Shown here one piece after another: positions 17,821 through 26,304 of a DNA stretch of 64,000 bases. The DNA is from Oscillospiraceae bacterium (GTDB lineage Bacteria > Bacillota > Clostridia > Oscillospirales > Ruminococcaceae): NCBI GenBank assembly GCA_025758045.1, contig CP107208.1:1426001-1490000 (forward strand). The letters run 5' to 3'. A program made the translations under genes and the position numbers. The notes below the pieces were generated by a model. That model was not told the origin of the DNA. It made no database searches and worked only from the letters and a program-made list of their open reading frames with translations. The stretch's first letter is position 1, and the number at the start of each line of letters is the position of its first letter.

Positions 17821-19740
17821 ATGAATATTATCCGTGCCAAGACCGCGGGGTTCTGCTTTGGCGTGGACCGCGCAGTCAAGCTGACCTATGACCTGCTGGC
17901 CGACGGCCACAAAGTGGCCACCCTCGGCCCGCTGATCCACAACCCCCAGGTGGTGGAGGATCTGGAGGCCAAAGGCGCCCTGACCTGCCCCGATGTGGCC
18001 AGCGTGCCCGATGGGTATGAGGTCATCATCCGCAGCCACGGCGTGCCCCAGACGGTCTACGACGAAATAAGCACACGCCGCCTGGCGTATCACGACGCCA
18101 CCTGCCCGTTCGTAGCAAAAATCCATAAAATTGCTATGAGGGCAGACGAAAATCATGCACTTTTGTTGGTTGCTGGCGATGCCAGCCACCCTGAAGTACA
18201 GGGGATTGTCGGACATACAAAGGGAAAAGTGAAGGTTTTCGCCAATCTGGAAGAACTGGAGAAAATGCTCCCGGAACTTTTGCAACAAAAATCTATCTAT
18301 GTGGTGGCGCAGACGACTTTCCGTGTGGAAAGCTGGGAAAAGTGCAAGGAATTTTTAAAAAAACAGTGTACAAAAGCCGAAATTTTTGATACAATATGTA
18401 ATGCAACGTGGGCGAGGCAACAGGAAGCGGAAGACCTCAGCCAAAAATGCGATCATATGGTCGTCATTGGTGGTCATCATTCTTCCAATACCCAAAAGCT
18501 TTTACAGGTCGCTGCACGGCATGCTGTAGCCATCAACGTCGAGACTGCTGATGAACTCGACCCGGCATGGCTGAAAGATGCTGTGACAGTGGGCGTAACG
18601 GCCGGGGCTTCAACGCCTTCGTCTATAATTGAGGAGGTACTTAACAGTATGAGTGAAGAGATCCGTGACGACATGAGCTTTGAGGAGATGCTCGCTGCAT
18701 CCGAAGCAAAGCCCCTGTACGCAGGTAAAATCGTAAAAGCCAAGGTCATCAGCGTTTCCCCGACGGAGTGTGTCGTCGGTATCGATGGTTCCAAGCACAC
18801 CGGTGTTGTCACCCTGCGCGAGATGAGCCATGACCCCAACGCTAAGATGGAAGACCTTGTTAAGGTAGACGACGATCTGGATCTGGTCGTTATCAAGACC
18901 AACGACCAGGAAGGCGTCGATACCCTTTCCCGCGTCCGTTTCGAGGCCCAGAAGGGTATGAAGGACGTTTCCGAGGCTGCTGAGAACGGCACCGTTATGG
19001 AAGGTGACGTTATGGAAGCCAACAAGGGCGGCGTTGTTGTCAATGTCAAGGGCGTTCGCGTCTTTGTTCCCCGCTCTCAGGCTACCATGCGCCGCGACGA
19101 GGATTACACCAAGCTGGTTGGTCAGCACGTTCAGCTGGTCATCACCGAGTGCGCTGGCCGCAAGATCGTCGGCTCCATCAACAAGGTCACTGCTGAGGCC
19201 AACAAGGCTAAGCGTGAGGAGTTCTGGGCTAACGTCGAGGTCGGCAAGCAGTACAAGGGCGTTGTTAAGAGCCTGACCTCTTACGGCGCTTTCGTGGATG
19301 TCGGCGGCGTTGACGGCCTGTGCCACATCAGCGAGCTGAGCTGGTCCAACATCAAGCATCCCTCTGAGGTTGTCAGTGTTGGCGACGAGATCGAAGTCTA
19401 CGTCAAGAGCTACGATCCCGAGAACCAGAAGGTCTCCCTGGGCTACAAGAAGGAAGAGGACAACCCCTGGGTCAAGCTGGAGAATGAGGTCCCCGTCGGC
19501 ACCGAGTTCACCGCTCCCGTCGTTTCCATCACCAAGTTTGGTGCTTTCGTCCGCATCATGCCCGGTATCGATGGCCTGGTTCACATCAGCGAGATCAGCA
19601 ATGAGCGCGTGAATAAGGTTTCTGACGTGCTGAAGGTTGGCGACGAAGTCCGCGTTAAGCTGACGGCTGTCGACTTCGACCGCAAGCGCATCAGCCTGTC
19701 CATGAAGGCTTGCCTCGACGAGGCCGAGGATGCTGAATAA
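17821..19740 (+). CDS. ispH-rpsA: bifunctional IspH reductase / 30S ribosomal protein S1
   Basis: 639 residues. Residues 1-276 are 4-hydroxy-3-methylbut-2-enyl diphosphate reductase, the last step of the MEP isoprenoid pathway; the 4Fe-4S ligand C12 (GFCFGVDRA) and the later Cys in DATCPF and ICNATW are visible. Residues about 290-640 hold four S1 RNA-binding repeats (starting near AGKIVKAKV, EGDVMEANK, VGKQYKGVV, VGTEFTAPV). This fusion is known in Clostridia. Base composition changes inside the gene: GC-rich to about 18060, AT-richer to about 18640, then codons typical of highly expressed genes. An internal ribosome-binding site and ATG lie at the domain junction (18632-18651). Confidence 0.95.
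   Translation: MNIIRAKTAGFCFGVDRAVKLTYDLLADGHKVATLGPLIHNPQVVEDLEAKGALTCPDVASVPDGYEVIIRSHGVPQTVYDEISTRRLAYHDATCPFVAKIHKIAMRADENHALLLVAGDASHPEVQGIVGHTKGKVKVFANLEELEKMLPELLQQKSIYVVAQTTFRVESWEKCKEFLKKQCTKAEIFDTICNATWARQQEAEDLSQKCDHMVVIGGHHSSNTQKLLQVAARHAVAINVETADELDPAWLKDAVTVGVTAGASTPSSIIEEVLNSMSEEIRDDMSFEEMLAASEAKPLYAGKIVKAKVISVSPTECVVGIDGSKHTGVVTLREMSHDPNAKMEDLVKVDDDLDLVVIKTNDQEGVDTLSRVRFEAQKGMKDVSEAAENGTVMEGDVMEANKGGVVVNVKGVRVFVPRSQATMRRDEDYTKLVGQHVQLVITECAGRKIVGSINKVTAEANKAKREEFWANVEVGKQYKGVVKSLTSYGAFVDVGGVDGLCHISELSWSNIKHPSEVVSVGDEIEVYVKSYDPENQKVSLGYKKEEDNPWVKLENEVPVGTEFTAPVVSITKFGAFVRIMPGIDGLVHISEISNERVNKVSDVLKVGDEVRVKLTAVDFDRKRISLSMKACLDEAEDAE
18632..18651 (+). promoter_or_regulatory. internal ribosome-binding site and in-frame ATG at the IspH/S1 junction
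   Basis: AGGAGGT (18632-18638) is followed after ten bases by ATG (18649), which is codon 277 of the fusion and in frame. Translation from here would give a free S1-like protein of 363 residues. The change in codon use occurs at this point, supporting independent translation, but I cannot prove use of the site. Confidence 0.5.
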
Positions 19741-19756
19741 TCTGTAAGCAACCGTT

Positions 19757-19796
19757 AAGGGGCCTGCCTGTAGTAACAGGCAGGCCCCTTTTTTAG
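19757..19796 (+). terminator. intrinsic terminator after ispH-rpsA
   Basis: AAGGGGCCTGCCTG, a short loop, CAGGCAGGCCCCTT and a run of T form a strong GC-rich hairpin 17 bases after the stop. Confidence 0.9.
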
Positions 19797-19817
19797 TATT
19801 AGGCAATCACCCTCAAC

Positions 19818-19969
19818 TGTAGGGGCGGATGCTTGCATCCGCCCGCGGGACCACTTAGCGGGCAAAACGATGCCCGCCAGCCAGCGATGCTGGCCCGCTC
19901 GTGCGGTTCAATGCCCCACTGGGGCATTGATCGCTGCGCGACCCCGCAATGCGAGCATCGACCCCTACA
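19818..19969. repeat. family A inverted-repeat element (copy 3, longest)
   Basis: 152 bases bounded by TGTAGGGGCGGATGC and GCATCGACCCCTACA, a clear terminal inverted repeat. Inside are further palindromes (GCGGGC/GCCCGC and TGCCCCA/TGGGGCA). It shares its ends with the 32-base version at 31963, so the interior is dispensable. It separates the ispH-rpsA terminator from the GtrA gene. No ORF of its own is supported. Confidence 0.75.
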
Positions 19970-19995
19970 AGCGAAAGGGCAAAACGGGAGCCGTC

Positions 19996-20445
19996 ATGCA
20001 AAAAATCAAAGATCTTATCAACAAATATTACGAGGGCTTGGCCTACCTGTTCTTTGGCGGGCTGGCAACACTGCTGAACCTGGTGGTCTTTGCTGTATTC
20101 CAGGCGGCACTGGGCACGGCCTTTGCCACCGGTATCGGCAATATCCTGGATAACGTCATCTGCATCCTCTTTGCCTATTGGACGAACCGTACCTTTGTGT
20201 TCAAAAGCCAGAACACCGGTAAAGCGGCCTGGGCGGAGTTCGGGCAGTTTGTATCCTGCCGCATCGCCACCATGGTCATGGACCAGGTCATTATCTGGGC
20301 GGGCGTCAGCCTGCTGGGCCCCCACGTCGGCTTTGCTGTGGCCAATGCCAAGCTGTGGGCGATGGGCGTCAAGCTGTTCAGCCAGGTGATCGTGATTTTG
20401 TCCAACTACATTTTCAGCAAGGTGCTGATTTTTAAAAAGAAGTAA
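19996..20445 (+). CDS. GtrA family membrane protein
   Basis: 149 residues with four hydrophobic spans (about 15-35, 43-62, 82-104, 118-140) and the family features FGGLATLLN and NYIFSKVLIFKK at the C-terminus. GtrA-type proteins are proposed to flip polyprenyl-phosphate-linked sugars or assist their transfer. The ATG at 19996 follows GGGAG; the upstream extension would run into the repeat element. No glycosyltransferase partner is adjacent. Confidence 0.85.
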   Translation: MQKIKDLINKYYEGLAYLFFGGLATLLNLVVFAVFQAALGTAFATGIGNILDNVICILFAYWTNRTFVFKSQNTGKAAWAEFGQFVSCRIATMVMDQVIIWAGVSLLGPHVGFAVANAKLWAMGVKLFSQVIVILSNYIFSKVLIFKKK

Positions 20446-20469
20446 AATTTACACCCGAAGGAGCAGATC

Positions 20470-20736
20470 ATGCTTGTTTTTAAGGTGGAAAAATTTGCGC
20501 TGCATCATCCGTTATTGACCCACGAGGCAAAACGGCTGGTACATAAAAAGTTACGACCCAAAAAGGAGGCATCCCCTATGAAACAGAAAGTGCGCGGCCA
20601 TGCGTTCCGTCTGGTTGGTTTGATCCTTGGCATCATTGGCGCTACCGTCAGCATTACGTCCATCGTCTTTGCAGCGCTGGGCCTGCACCAGGCCCGCCTG
20701 TGCAAACATTGCGATAAGGGGGAAAATTTCCGTTGA
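20470..20736 (+). CDS. small single-span membrane protein, unknown function
   Basis: 88 residues from the ATG at 20470 (AAGGAG, six-base spacing), or 52 residues from the ATG at 20578, which has an even better site (AAGGAGG, seven bases). The shorter form begins with a basic segment and one long hydrophobic span (GLILGIIGATVSITSIVFAA), then a C-terminal HQARLCKHCDKGENFR with a CxxC pair. I do not recognise the family. The stop overlaps the TTG start of deoC, so the two are probably coupled. Confidence 0.55.
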   Translation: MLVFKVEKFALHHPLLTHEAKRLVHKKLRPKKEASPMKQKVRGHAFRLVGLILGIIGATVSITSIVFAALGLHQARLCKHCDKGENFR

Positions 20737-21407
20737 AGTACACGAAAGAAGAAATGCTCGGCAAGGTGGACCACACCCTGCTGAAACCCGAGGCCACCTG
20801 GCCCCAGATCCAGACCCTGTGCGATGAGGCCATCGCCAACCATTGTGCATCCGTCTGCATTAACACCTGCTATGTCGCCAAGGCGGCCGAGTACATGGCG
20901 GGCCGCGTGCCGGTCTGCTGCGTGGTCGGCTTCCCTCTGGGCGCTATGGACACCAAGAGCAAAGCTTTTGAAGCTAAGACTGCTGTGGAAAACGGCGCGT
21001 CCGAGGTGGACATGGTCATCAACATCGGCTGGCTGAAAAACAAGCAGTACGATGACGTGCGCAATGATATTGCTGCCGTCAAGGCTGCCGTCGGTGACAA
21101 GGTGCTGAAGGTCATTATCGAGACCTGCCTGCTGACCGAGGAAGAGAAAATCAAGATGTGCGACATCGTGCCCGAGGCCGGTGCTGATTTCATCAAGACT
21201 TCCACCGGCTTCTCCACCGGCGGTGCAACCTTCCATGACATCGAGCTGTTCGCCGAGCATGTCAAGGGCCGCTGCAAGATCAAGGCCGCCGGCGGCATCT
21301 CCACCGTCGAGGACATCGAGAAGTTCCTCGACCTCGGCGCCGATCGCCTGGGCACCTCCCGTGCTGTCAAACTGCTGACCTCCGGTGAGGCGGGCAGCGG
21401 GTACTAA
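20733..21407 (+). CDS. deoC: deoxyribose-phosphate aldolase
   Basis: 224 residues, normal length. Cleaves 2-deoxyribose-5-phosphate to glyceraldehyde-3-phosphate and acetaldehyde. Key parts: DHTLLKPE near the start, VCINTCYV, VGFPLG, the Schiff-base Lys in FIKTSTGF and the second Lys in IKAAGGI. The start is an unusual TTG at 20733 overlapping the upstream stop, with AAGGGGG about ten bases before it; no better start gives the complete first motif. Followed by a family C element and a hairpin. Confidence 0.93.
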   Translation: MKYTKEEMLGKVDHTLLKPEATWPQIQTLCDEAIANHCASVCINTCYVAKAAEYMAGRVPVCCVVGFPLGAMDTKSKAFEAKTAVENGASEVDMVINIGWLKNKQYDDVRNDIAAVKAAVGDKVLKVIIETCLLTEEEKIKMCDIVPEAGADFIKTSTGFSTGGATFHDIELFAEHVKGRCKIKAAGGISTVEDIEKFLDLGADRLGTSRAVKLLTSGEAGSGY

Positions 21408-21410
21408 TTA

Positions 21411-21460
21411 CGGGGGATTTGTTCCTTTCTTGAAAGAAAGGAACCGAAAGAACTTTTAAT
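21411..21460 (+). repeat. family C palindrome after deoC (copy 1)
   Basis: A CGGGGGATTT stretch a few bases past the stop, then the palindrome GTTCCTTTCTTGAAAGAAAGGAAC, then CGAAAGAACTTTTAATA. Almost the same 50 bases follow the stop of the gene ending at 38584. It probably acts as a 3' hairpin or terminator. Confidence 0.75.
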
Positions 21461-21468
21461 ACAATAAT

Positions 21469-21512
21469 AAAACACCCTTTGTCTGGCGGCATAGCTGGAC
21501 AGGGGGTGTTTT
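21469..21512. terminator. bidirectional-looking hairpin
   Basis: AAAACACCC and GGGTGTTTT, with inner TTGTC/GACAG pairing, form a stem flanked by A and T runs. It probably completes termination of the deoC transcript. Confidence 0.65.
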
Positions 21513-21517
21513 GTTAT

Positions 21518-21689
21518 GGCAATACCGCACAATTCTAAGTGCCGATACGGCGAGCGAGGTGCGGCAGCTGCTAAGCCAAAAGCGCAGATAATACTTTGTG
21601 TATTATCGAGCATTTTGGCAACGCAGATGCTGTGCCGCAGCCGCCGAAGCGGTGCTTAAGCCGTAAGGCGGGAATTGTGTGGTGCTGCC
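21518..21689. repeat. family B MITE-like element (copy 1)
   Basis: 172 bases. The left end GGCAATACCGCACAATTC matches the inverted right end GGCAGCACCACACAATTC. It is about 70% similar to the 174-base copy at 45700 and shares its outer parts with the 102-base copy at 42556. An inner hairpin GATAATAC-TTTGT-GTATTATC lies at 21587-21607. No ORF is supported. It fills most of the deoC to ZIP-gene gap; the remaining bases to 21744 hold only the ribosome-binding region. Confidence 0.75.
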
Positions 21690-21744
21690 TTATAGCATAC
21701 GCGCTGCATCTAGGGCATACAGTCCCCCAAGGGGGGAATTGCAT

Positions 21745-22518
21745 ATGCAGGCATCACCAATCGTACTTACAACTTTGGCCGGATTGTCAACAGGTTTGGG
21801 CGGCGCATTGGCCGTGATGGCAAAACCCAGCGAAACTATGCTTGCCGTCAGTGCAGGCTTCGCCGGTGGCGTAATGCTTACCGCGTCGCTGGCGGATCTG
21901 ATGCCCGAAGCACTGGAATTTTACAGCGGCTATCTGCAGCCGCTTCCCTGTGGGGGAGCAATCGTAACGCTGTTGGCCTTGGGTATGCTCACCGCCGGAT
22001 TGCTGGGCCGCCTGCTGCCCGAGGAAACTGAACTGGCCTCAAAATACGGCCAGAACACCGCTCGCACCAAAGCTATGCGCACGGCATTGATAACCGGCAC
22101 GGCCTTGCTGCTGCATAACTTCCCGGAGGGGGTGCTGACCCTCTTTGCCGGAACAGCTGACCCCGCCCTCGGCCTGCGCACAGCCCTGGCCATTGCCCTG
22201 CACAATATCCCCGAAGGTCTGGCAGTGGCGGTGCCCTTTGCCTATGCCACCAACAGCCGGGCCAAAGGCGCACTGGCGGCACTGGTCTCCGGTCTGGCCG
22301 AACCGGCGGGCGCCCTGGTGGCGCTGTTTTTGTTCCGCAGCCTGTTCACACCCGGATTTTTGACCGGCACGATGGTGCTGGTGGCAGGCATTATGATCTG
22401 GGTCGCCCTGGCCCAACTGCTGCCCACGGCCTTCGCCCCGGCCCACCGCCTGCCCGGCATTTTAGGTGCCGCCGCCGGCTGCCTGCTCATGCTCCTGGGC
22501 ATTGCGGCTTTGCCGTAA
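21745..22518 (+). CDS. ZIP family metal transporter
   Basis: 257 residues with about eight membrane spans. ZIP hallmarks are present: HNFPEG in span 4 and HNIPEGLAV in span 5, whose His and Glu form the metal path. Family members import zinc, iron or manganese; the exact ion cannot be told. The ATG at 21745 follows AGGGGGGAA; upstream codons belong to the family B repeat flank. A likely promoter for the next gene lies inside the 3' end. Confidence 0.9.
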   Translation: MQASPIVLTTLAGLSTGLGGALAVMAKPSETMLAVSAGFAGGVMLTASLADLMPEALEFYSGYLQPLPCGGAIVTLLALGMLTAGLLGRLLPEETELASKYGQNTARTKAMRTALITGTALLLHNFPEGVLTLFAGTADPALGLRTALAIALHNIPEGLAVAVPFAYATNSRAKGALAALVSGLAEPAGALVALFLFRSLFTPGFLTGTMVLVAGIMIWVALAQLLPTAFAPAHRLPGILGAAAGCLLMLLGIAALP

Positions 22519-22530
22519 ATGTGCTATACT
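22502..22530 (+). promoter_or_regulatory. probable promoter for the lipoprotein / two-component genes
   Basis: TTGCGG (22502-22507), 17 bases, TATACT (22525-22530), overlapping the end of the ZIP gene and about 40 bases before the lipoprotein start. Confidence 0.5.
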
Positions 22531-22568
22531 ATACTCTGTATTCATATCGGAAAGGGAGGGCGGCACAG

Positions 22569-23870
22569 ATGAAACAGACAAAACAAAAACTGGCGCTGGC
22601 CCTGGTCTTTTCGGCCCTCCTCCTCACCGGGTGCAGCAGCTACGGGGATGTGGAGACCCTGCTGCGGGCACCGCAGTTGTCGGGGGAGAGCAGCGCACTG
22701 CAAAAGGCGCTGAACAGCTACCTGGGCGGCAGCGCTACCCTAAAATACCCGGCCAGCGGTGATTTCTTGTCGCCCTTTGCCTTTGGCGATTGGGACGGTG
22801 ACGGTGAGGACGAAGCCGCTGTGCTGTATACTGCCGACACCACCGGCTCCAATGTCTGCCTGGCTGTGCTGGAACCCAGCGGCGAAGACAGCTGGCGGGT
22901 CAGCCGCACGGTGGAAGGCCTGTCCAGCGAAGTAGAAAACTTCAACACTGCCAACCTGAAAAACGCCGAGTCCCAACAGCTGGTCGTCGGCTACAGCAGC
23001 GCCCAGGGTGACAGCTATTGCGTGGTGTATCAATATGATGGGGAGAACATCACCACCGTCATCAGCCAGAGCTACACCCAACTGCTGCTGGCCGACCTGA
23101 CCGGCAAGAAGGACACTACCGACCTGGTGCTGGCCCTGCCGGAAAATGAGATGGGCGGCGTGACCCTGCAACTGCTGACCAATGTGGACGGCGAGTTCCG
23201 CTCCATCCAGACATTGGCGCTGGGCGCGGGCAGCTACAACGGATGCGCGGCCCTGCACGCGGGCACTGGCCGGGATGATGCCGCCTACCTGGTGATGGAT
23301 GCCTGGGCCGACGGCAACGCGATGGTATCGGACATTATCCTGTATGATGCCGAGTCCGGCTCGCTGCAGCCGTACCATCCGCCGGGCCTGAGCGACCCCC
23401 AGCGCAGCACGCTGCGCTACCACACTGAGCTGCTGAGCCGCGACATCGACGGCAACGGCACCGTGGACATCCCGGCGGAGATCGATGACGGCGGCGACCT
23501 GCAGACCCCGGTGGACAAGCGGCTGGTGTTTTTGCTGTGGAAGGACTACGCCAACAACAGCGGCGGCAACAGCCTGTTCGGCGTGTATGACAGCAAGGAA
23601 AACTTCTTTATGGCATTGCCGGAATCGATGCACGGCAGCATCATGATCCGGGGCAACCAGAGCAGCACCGGCTGGCTGATCTGCAACCGCGAGGGTACCG
23701 TTGTGTACTGTGAGATGCGCGTGGTGGACCTAGACGAGCCGGAAAGCATCGAGTACGAGCGCATCGCCACCATCGGCAGCCAGCAGCTGCAGGCCCGCAT
23801 GGTGACAAGCTACTACGGTTTGAGCATGGACTATATCAAGAGCAATACCGTGCTGTTGGGCACGGCGTAA
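22569..23870 (+). CDS. lipoprotein with EF-hand-like calcium loops
   Basis: 433 residues. A signal peptide ends in the lipobox LTGC (Cys22), so the protein should be lipid-anchored on the outer face of the membrane. The mature part has DWDGDGEDEA near 75 and DIDGNGTVDI near 300, both DxDxDG-type loops as in VCBS/FG-GAP or EF-hand-like repeats, suggesting a beta-propeller-like sensor or scaffold. The ATG at 22569 has AAAGGGAGGG upstream; the ORF-opening ATG at 22521 does not. It lies 14 bases before a response regulator gene and may feed a signal to the downstream kinase. That last point is inference. Confidence 0.75.
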   Translation: MKQTKQKLALALVFSALLLTGCSSYGDVETLLRAPQLSGESSALQKALNSYLGGSATLKYPASGDFLSPFAFGDWDGDGEDEAAVLYTADTTGSNVCLAVLEPSGEDSWRVSRTVEGLSSEVENFNTANLKNAESQQLVVGYSSAQGDSYCVVYQYDGENITTVISQSYTQLLLADLTGKKDTTDLVLALPENEMGGVTLQLLTNVDGEFRSIQTLALGAGSYNGCAALHAGTGRDDAAYLVMDAWADGNAMVSDIILYDAESGSLQPYHPPGLSDPQRSTLRYHTELLSRDIDGNGTVDIPAEIDDGGDLQTPVDKRLVFLLWKDYANNSGGNSLFGVYDSKENFFMALPESMHGSIMIRGNQSSTGWLICNREGTVVYCEMRVVDLDEPESIEYERIATIGSQQLQARMVTSYYGLSMDYIKSNTVLLGTA

Positions 23871-23884
23871 AGAAAGGATAGGCT

Positions 23885-24586
23885 ATGAAACGAGTTCTGG
23901 TCGTAGAAGACGAAGCGAGCATCCGCGAAATGGTCGCCCTGAACCTGAAAATGGCCGGCTGGGAGGTCGTGGAGGCCCCCAGTGCTGAGCGCGCCCTAGA
24001 ACTGATGCACCATGGCGAGGAGTGCGACGCCGCCCTGCTGGACATTATGCTGCCCGGAATGGACGGTTTGAGTCTGTGCGAGACGATCCGCCGCGAGAAC
24101 AACGAGATCGGCATCATTATCGTGTCGGCCAAAGGGCAGGAGAGCGATAAGATCCGCGGGCTGTCCATCGGTGCGGACGATTACATTACCAAGCCCTTCT
24201 CGGTGTCGGAGCTGGTGGCCCGGCTGGAAGCATTGACCCGCCGCATCAAGCGGGGCGGCGTGCCCGCCAAACCCGCCGAGGAGCAGGAGCAACTCATCAG
24301 CGGCCCCTTTGTGCTGGATGAAAAGAGCCGCATGCTGTACAAAAACGGCACGGCCATCGACCTGACTCAGGTGGAGTTCCAGATCATGGAGCTGTTCTTC
24401 CGCAACCCCGGTACAGCGCTGGTGCGGGAGAAGATTTTGGAAGGCGTATGGGGCAAGAATTATTTCGGCGATGTGAAGATCGTGGATGTGAACATCCGCC
24501 GCCTGCGCATGAAGATCGAGGACGAACCCAGCAGCCCCCAGCACATTTTAACCGTGTGGGGGTATGGATACCGGTGGAATGCGTAA
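23885..24586 (+). CDS. OmpR/PhoB-family response regulator
   Basis: 233 residues. Receiver domain: acidic pair E9/D10 in VVEDE, phosphate-accepting D53 in LLDIMLPG, S81, and K103 in TKPF. A linker of about 20 residues precedes a winged-helix DNA-binding domain (TQVEFQIMELF, VDVNIRRLRMKIED, YGYRWN). RBS AAAGGA. Its kinase partner starts 236 bases downstream, with a family D repeat in between. Confidence 0.93.
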   Translation: MKRVLVVEDEASIREMVALNLKMAGWEVVEAPSAERALELMHHGEECDAALLDIMLPGMDGLSLCETIRRENNEIGIIIVSAKGQESDKIRGLSIGADDYITKPFSVSELVARLEALTRRIKRGGVPAKPAEEQEQLISGPFVLDEKSRMLYKNGTAIDLTQVEFQIMELFFRNPGTALVREKILEGVWGKNYFGDVKIVDVNIRRLRMKIEDEPSSPQHILTVWGYGYRWNA

Positions 24587-24596
24587 ATGAGCGAAT

Positions 24597-24780
24597 GGCC
24601 CCCTCTGGGAGGGGGGGCTCCCGCGAAGCGGGTGGGGGAGAGAGCCTAAGATTTGACGACATCTGAATGTTTGTCTCTCCCACAGTCAGCTTCGCTGACA
24701 CCGCTTACGCGGCCAGGCTCCTCTGTCGCTTCGCGACATCTCCCCACACTGTGGGGAGTCACCCTCACAGAGGGAGCCTT
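24597..24780. repeat. family D repeat between response regulator and kinase
   Basis: The left end GGCCCCCTCTGGGAGGGGGG and the right end ACCCTCACAGAGGGAGCC are related inverted repeats. Inside are palindromes CCCGCGAAGCGGG, GTCAGCTTCGCTGAC and GTCGCTTCGCGAC. Related elements lie at 42751, 53593 and 56467. It separates two genes that are normally adjacent and could form large RNA hairpins in the operon transcript. Confidence 0.7.
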
Positions 24781-24822
24781 AGAAGCGAGCGATAACATAG
24801 AACAGGAAAGGAGGAACCCTCA

Positions 24823-26271
24823 ATGGCGGCAGCCGGCATTACCAAGCGGTGGGTGCGGGGCAGCCTGCTGATCACCGTGCTGGTGATCCTGGCGGCTGAA
24901 GTGATGTTCCTCTATACCGATTATCGGGAACTGTACGGCAGCGTGCAGCGTGCGGCGGAGAGCCGCTTTTCCACCATTGCGGGCCGCTTGCAGGCCACCG
25001 GCACGGCGGGCGACGCCAACGAGACCTCCGAGAGCCGCGGCCAGGCCCTGCGCCGCACCGTCGAGCAGTTCGACGAAAAGGACAAGTTCGAGTTTATGCT
25101 GCTGGACGCCCAGGGGGTCATCCTGGCCACCAGCAGCGGCACCATGACACGCGACCTGACCGACGGCACCGACTTTCTGTCGGCTCAGACTTCCGCCAGC
25201 GGCAAAGGGCACGACATCTTCACCACGCCCCAGGGCGAACGGGTGATGGCTGTGACCGAGCTGGTGCCCTACGCGGCCGGCAATGTGGCGGCCATGCGCC
25301 TTGTCACCAGCCTGACGCTGGTGGACCGCCAGTGGTGGAACACCGTTACCGCCGCCACCGGCGTGGGTGTGCTGGTGCTGGTGTTCACGATTTGGAGCGG
25401 GCTGTTTTTTGTGCGCTCCATCGTGCGGCCGCTGGGAGAAATTGAAGCAACAGCGACAAAAATTGCAAAAGGCGATTTGCAGGTGCGTCTGCCGGACAAC
25501 CGGTATAATGACGAGGTGGGCCGCCTGTGCAAGACCATCAACCAGATGGCCGAGGACCTGGCCGAGACCGAGCGGCTGAAGAATGAGTTCATCTCCTCGG
25601 TCAGCCATGAGCTGCGCACCCCGCTGACCTCTATCAAAGGCTGGGTCGAGACCATCCGCAACATCGACGACCCCACGGATAAGAACTACCAGCGCGGGCT
25701 TTCGGTCATCGGTACCGAGACCGACCGCCTGTACACGATGGTGGAAGAACTGCTGGATTTCTCCCGTTTGCAGAACGGCATCAAACTGAACTGCCAGGTG
25801 TTGGACCTGGTGGCCGAGGCCACCGACGCGGCCCTGTTTGTGGAGGCCCGCATCCGGCAGGAGGGGCTGCACTTCGTCTACGAGGAACCGCCCGACCCCT
25901 ACCCGGTGTGGGCGGACCCGGCGCGGCTGCACCAGGTGTTCATCAACATCCTGGACAACGCCATCAAATACTCCGAGTCGGACGGAACCATCTTCCTCAC
26001 GCTGACCCGGCGGGGGGATTTGGTCACGGCGGCGGTGCGCGACCAGGGCCGCGGCATTGCACCCGACGACCTGGAAAAGGTCAAACAGAAATTTTTCAAA
26101 GCCAAAAACTCGGTGCGGGGCTCCGGCATCGGTCTGGCAGTGGTGGATGAGATCATCTCCGCACTGGGCGGGCGCGTGGATATTGCCTCCACCCTGGGGC
26201 AGGGGACCACGGTCAGCATCACGCTGCCGGTCTACCACCCCGGGCAGGAACACCTGCACGAGAAAATATAA
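24823..26271 (+). CDS. sensor histidine kinase
   Basis: 482 residues. Membrane spans at about 12-31 and 176-198 enclose an extracytoplasmic sensor of about 145 residues. A HAMP domain (about 199-252) precedes the dimerisation helix with phospho-acceptor H262 in SVSHELRTPL. The ATPase domain has N box NILDNAIKYS, G1 DQGRGIAPDD and G2 GSGIGLAVV. Start ATG 24823 follows AAAGGAGG. It is the cognate kinase of the regulator at 23885 by position. Lack of a recognised sensor fold leaves the signal unknown. Confidence 0.92.
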   Translation: MAAAGITKRWVRGSLLITVLVILAAEVMFLYTDYRELYGSVQRAAESRFSTIAGRLQATGTAGDANETSESRGQALRRTVEQFDEKDKFEFMLLDAQGVILATSSGTMTRDLTDGTDFLSAQTSASGKGHDIFTTPQGERVMAVTELVPYAAGNVAAMRLVTSLTLVDRQWWNTVTAATGVGVLVLVFTIWSGLFFVRSIVRPLGEIEATATKIAKGDLQVRLPDNRYNDEVGRLCKTINQMAEDLAETERLKNEFISSVSHELRTPLTSIKGWVETIRNIDDPTDKNYQRGLSVIGTETDRLYTMVEELLDFSRLQNGIKLNCQVLDLVAEATDAALFVEARIRQEGLHFVYEEPPDPYPVWADPARLHQVFINILDNAIKYSESDGTIFLTLTRRGDLVTAAVRDQGRGIAPDDLEKVKQKFFKAKNSVRGSGIGLAVVDEIISALGGRVDIASTLGQGTTVSITLPVYHPGQEHLHEKI

Positions 26272-26304
26272 TGTTATACCGTATAAAACGGCCAAGGAGA
26301 AACT

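Noticed and set aside
18624..18629. TATAAT before the S1 half as an internal promoter
   Set aside because: A transcript from it would start inside the AGGAGG and lose the ribosome-binding site; no -35 is evident.
21404..21613. Minus-strand small ORF resembling one at 45512-45796
   Set aside because: The similarity of the two predicted peptides arises because both overlap family B repeat copies; neither has a ribosome-binding site.
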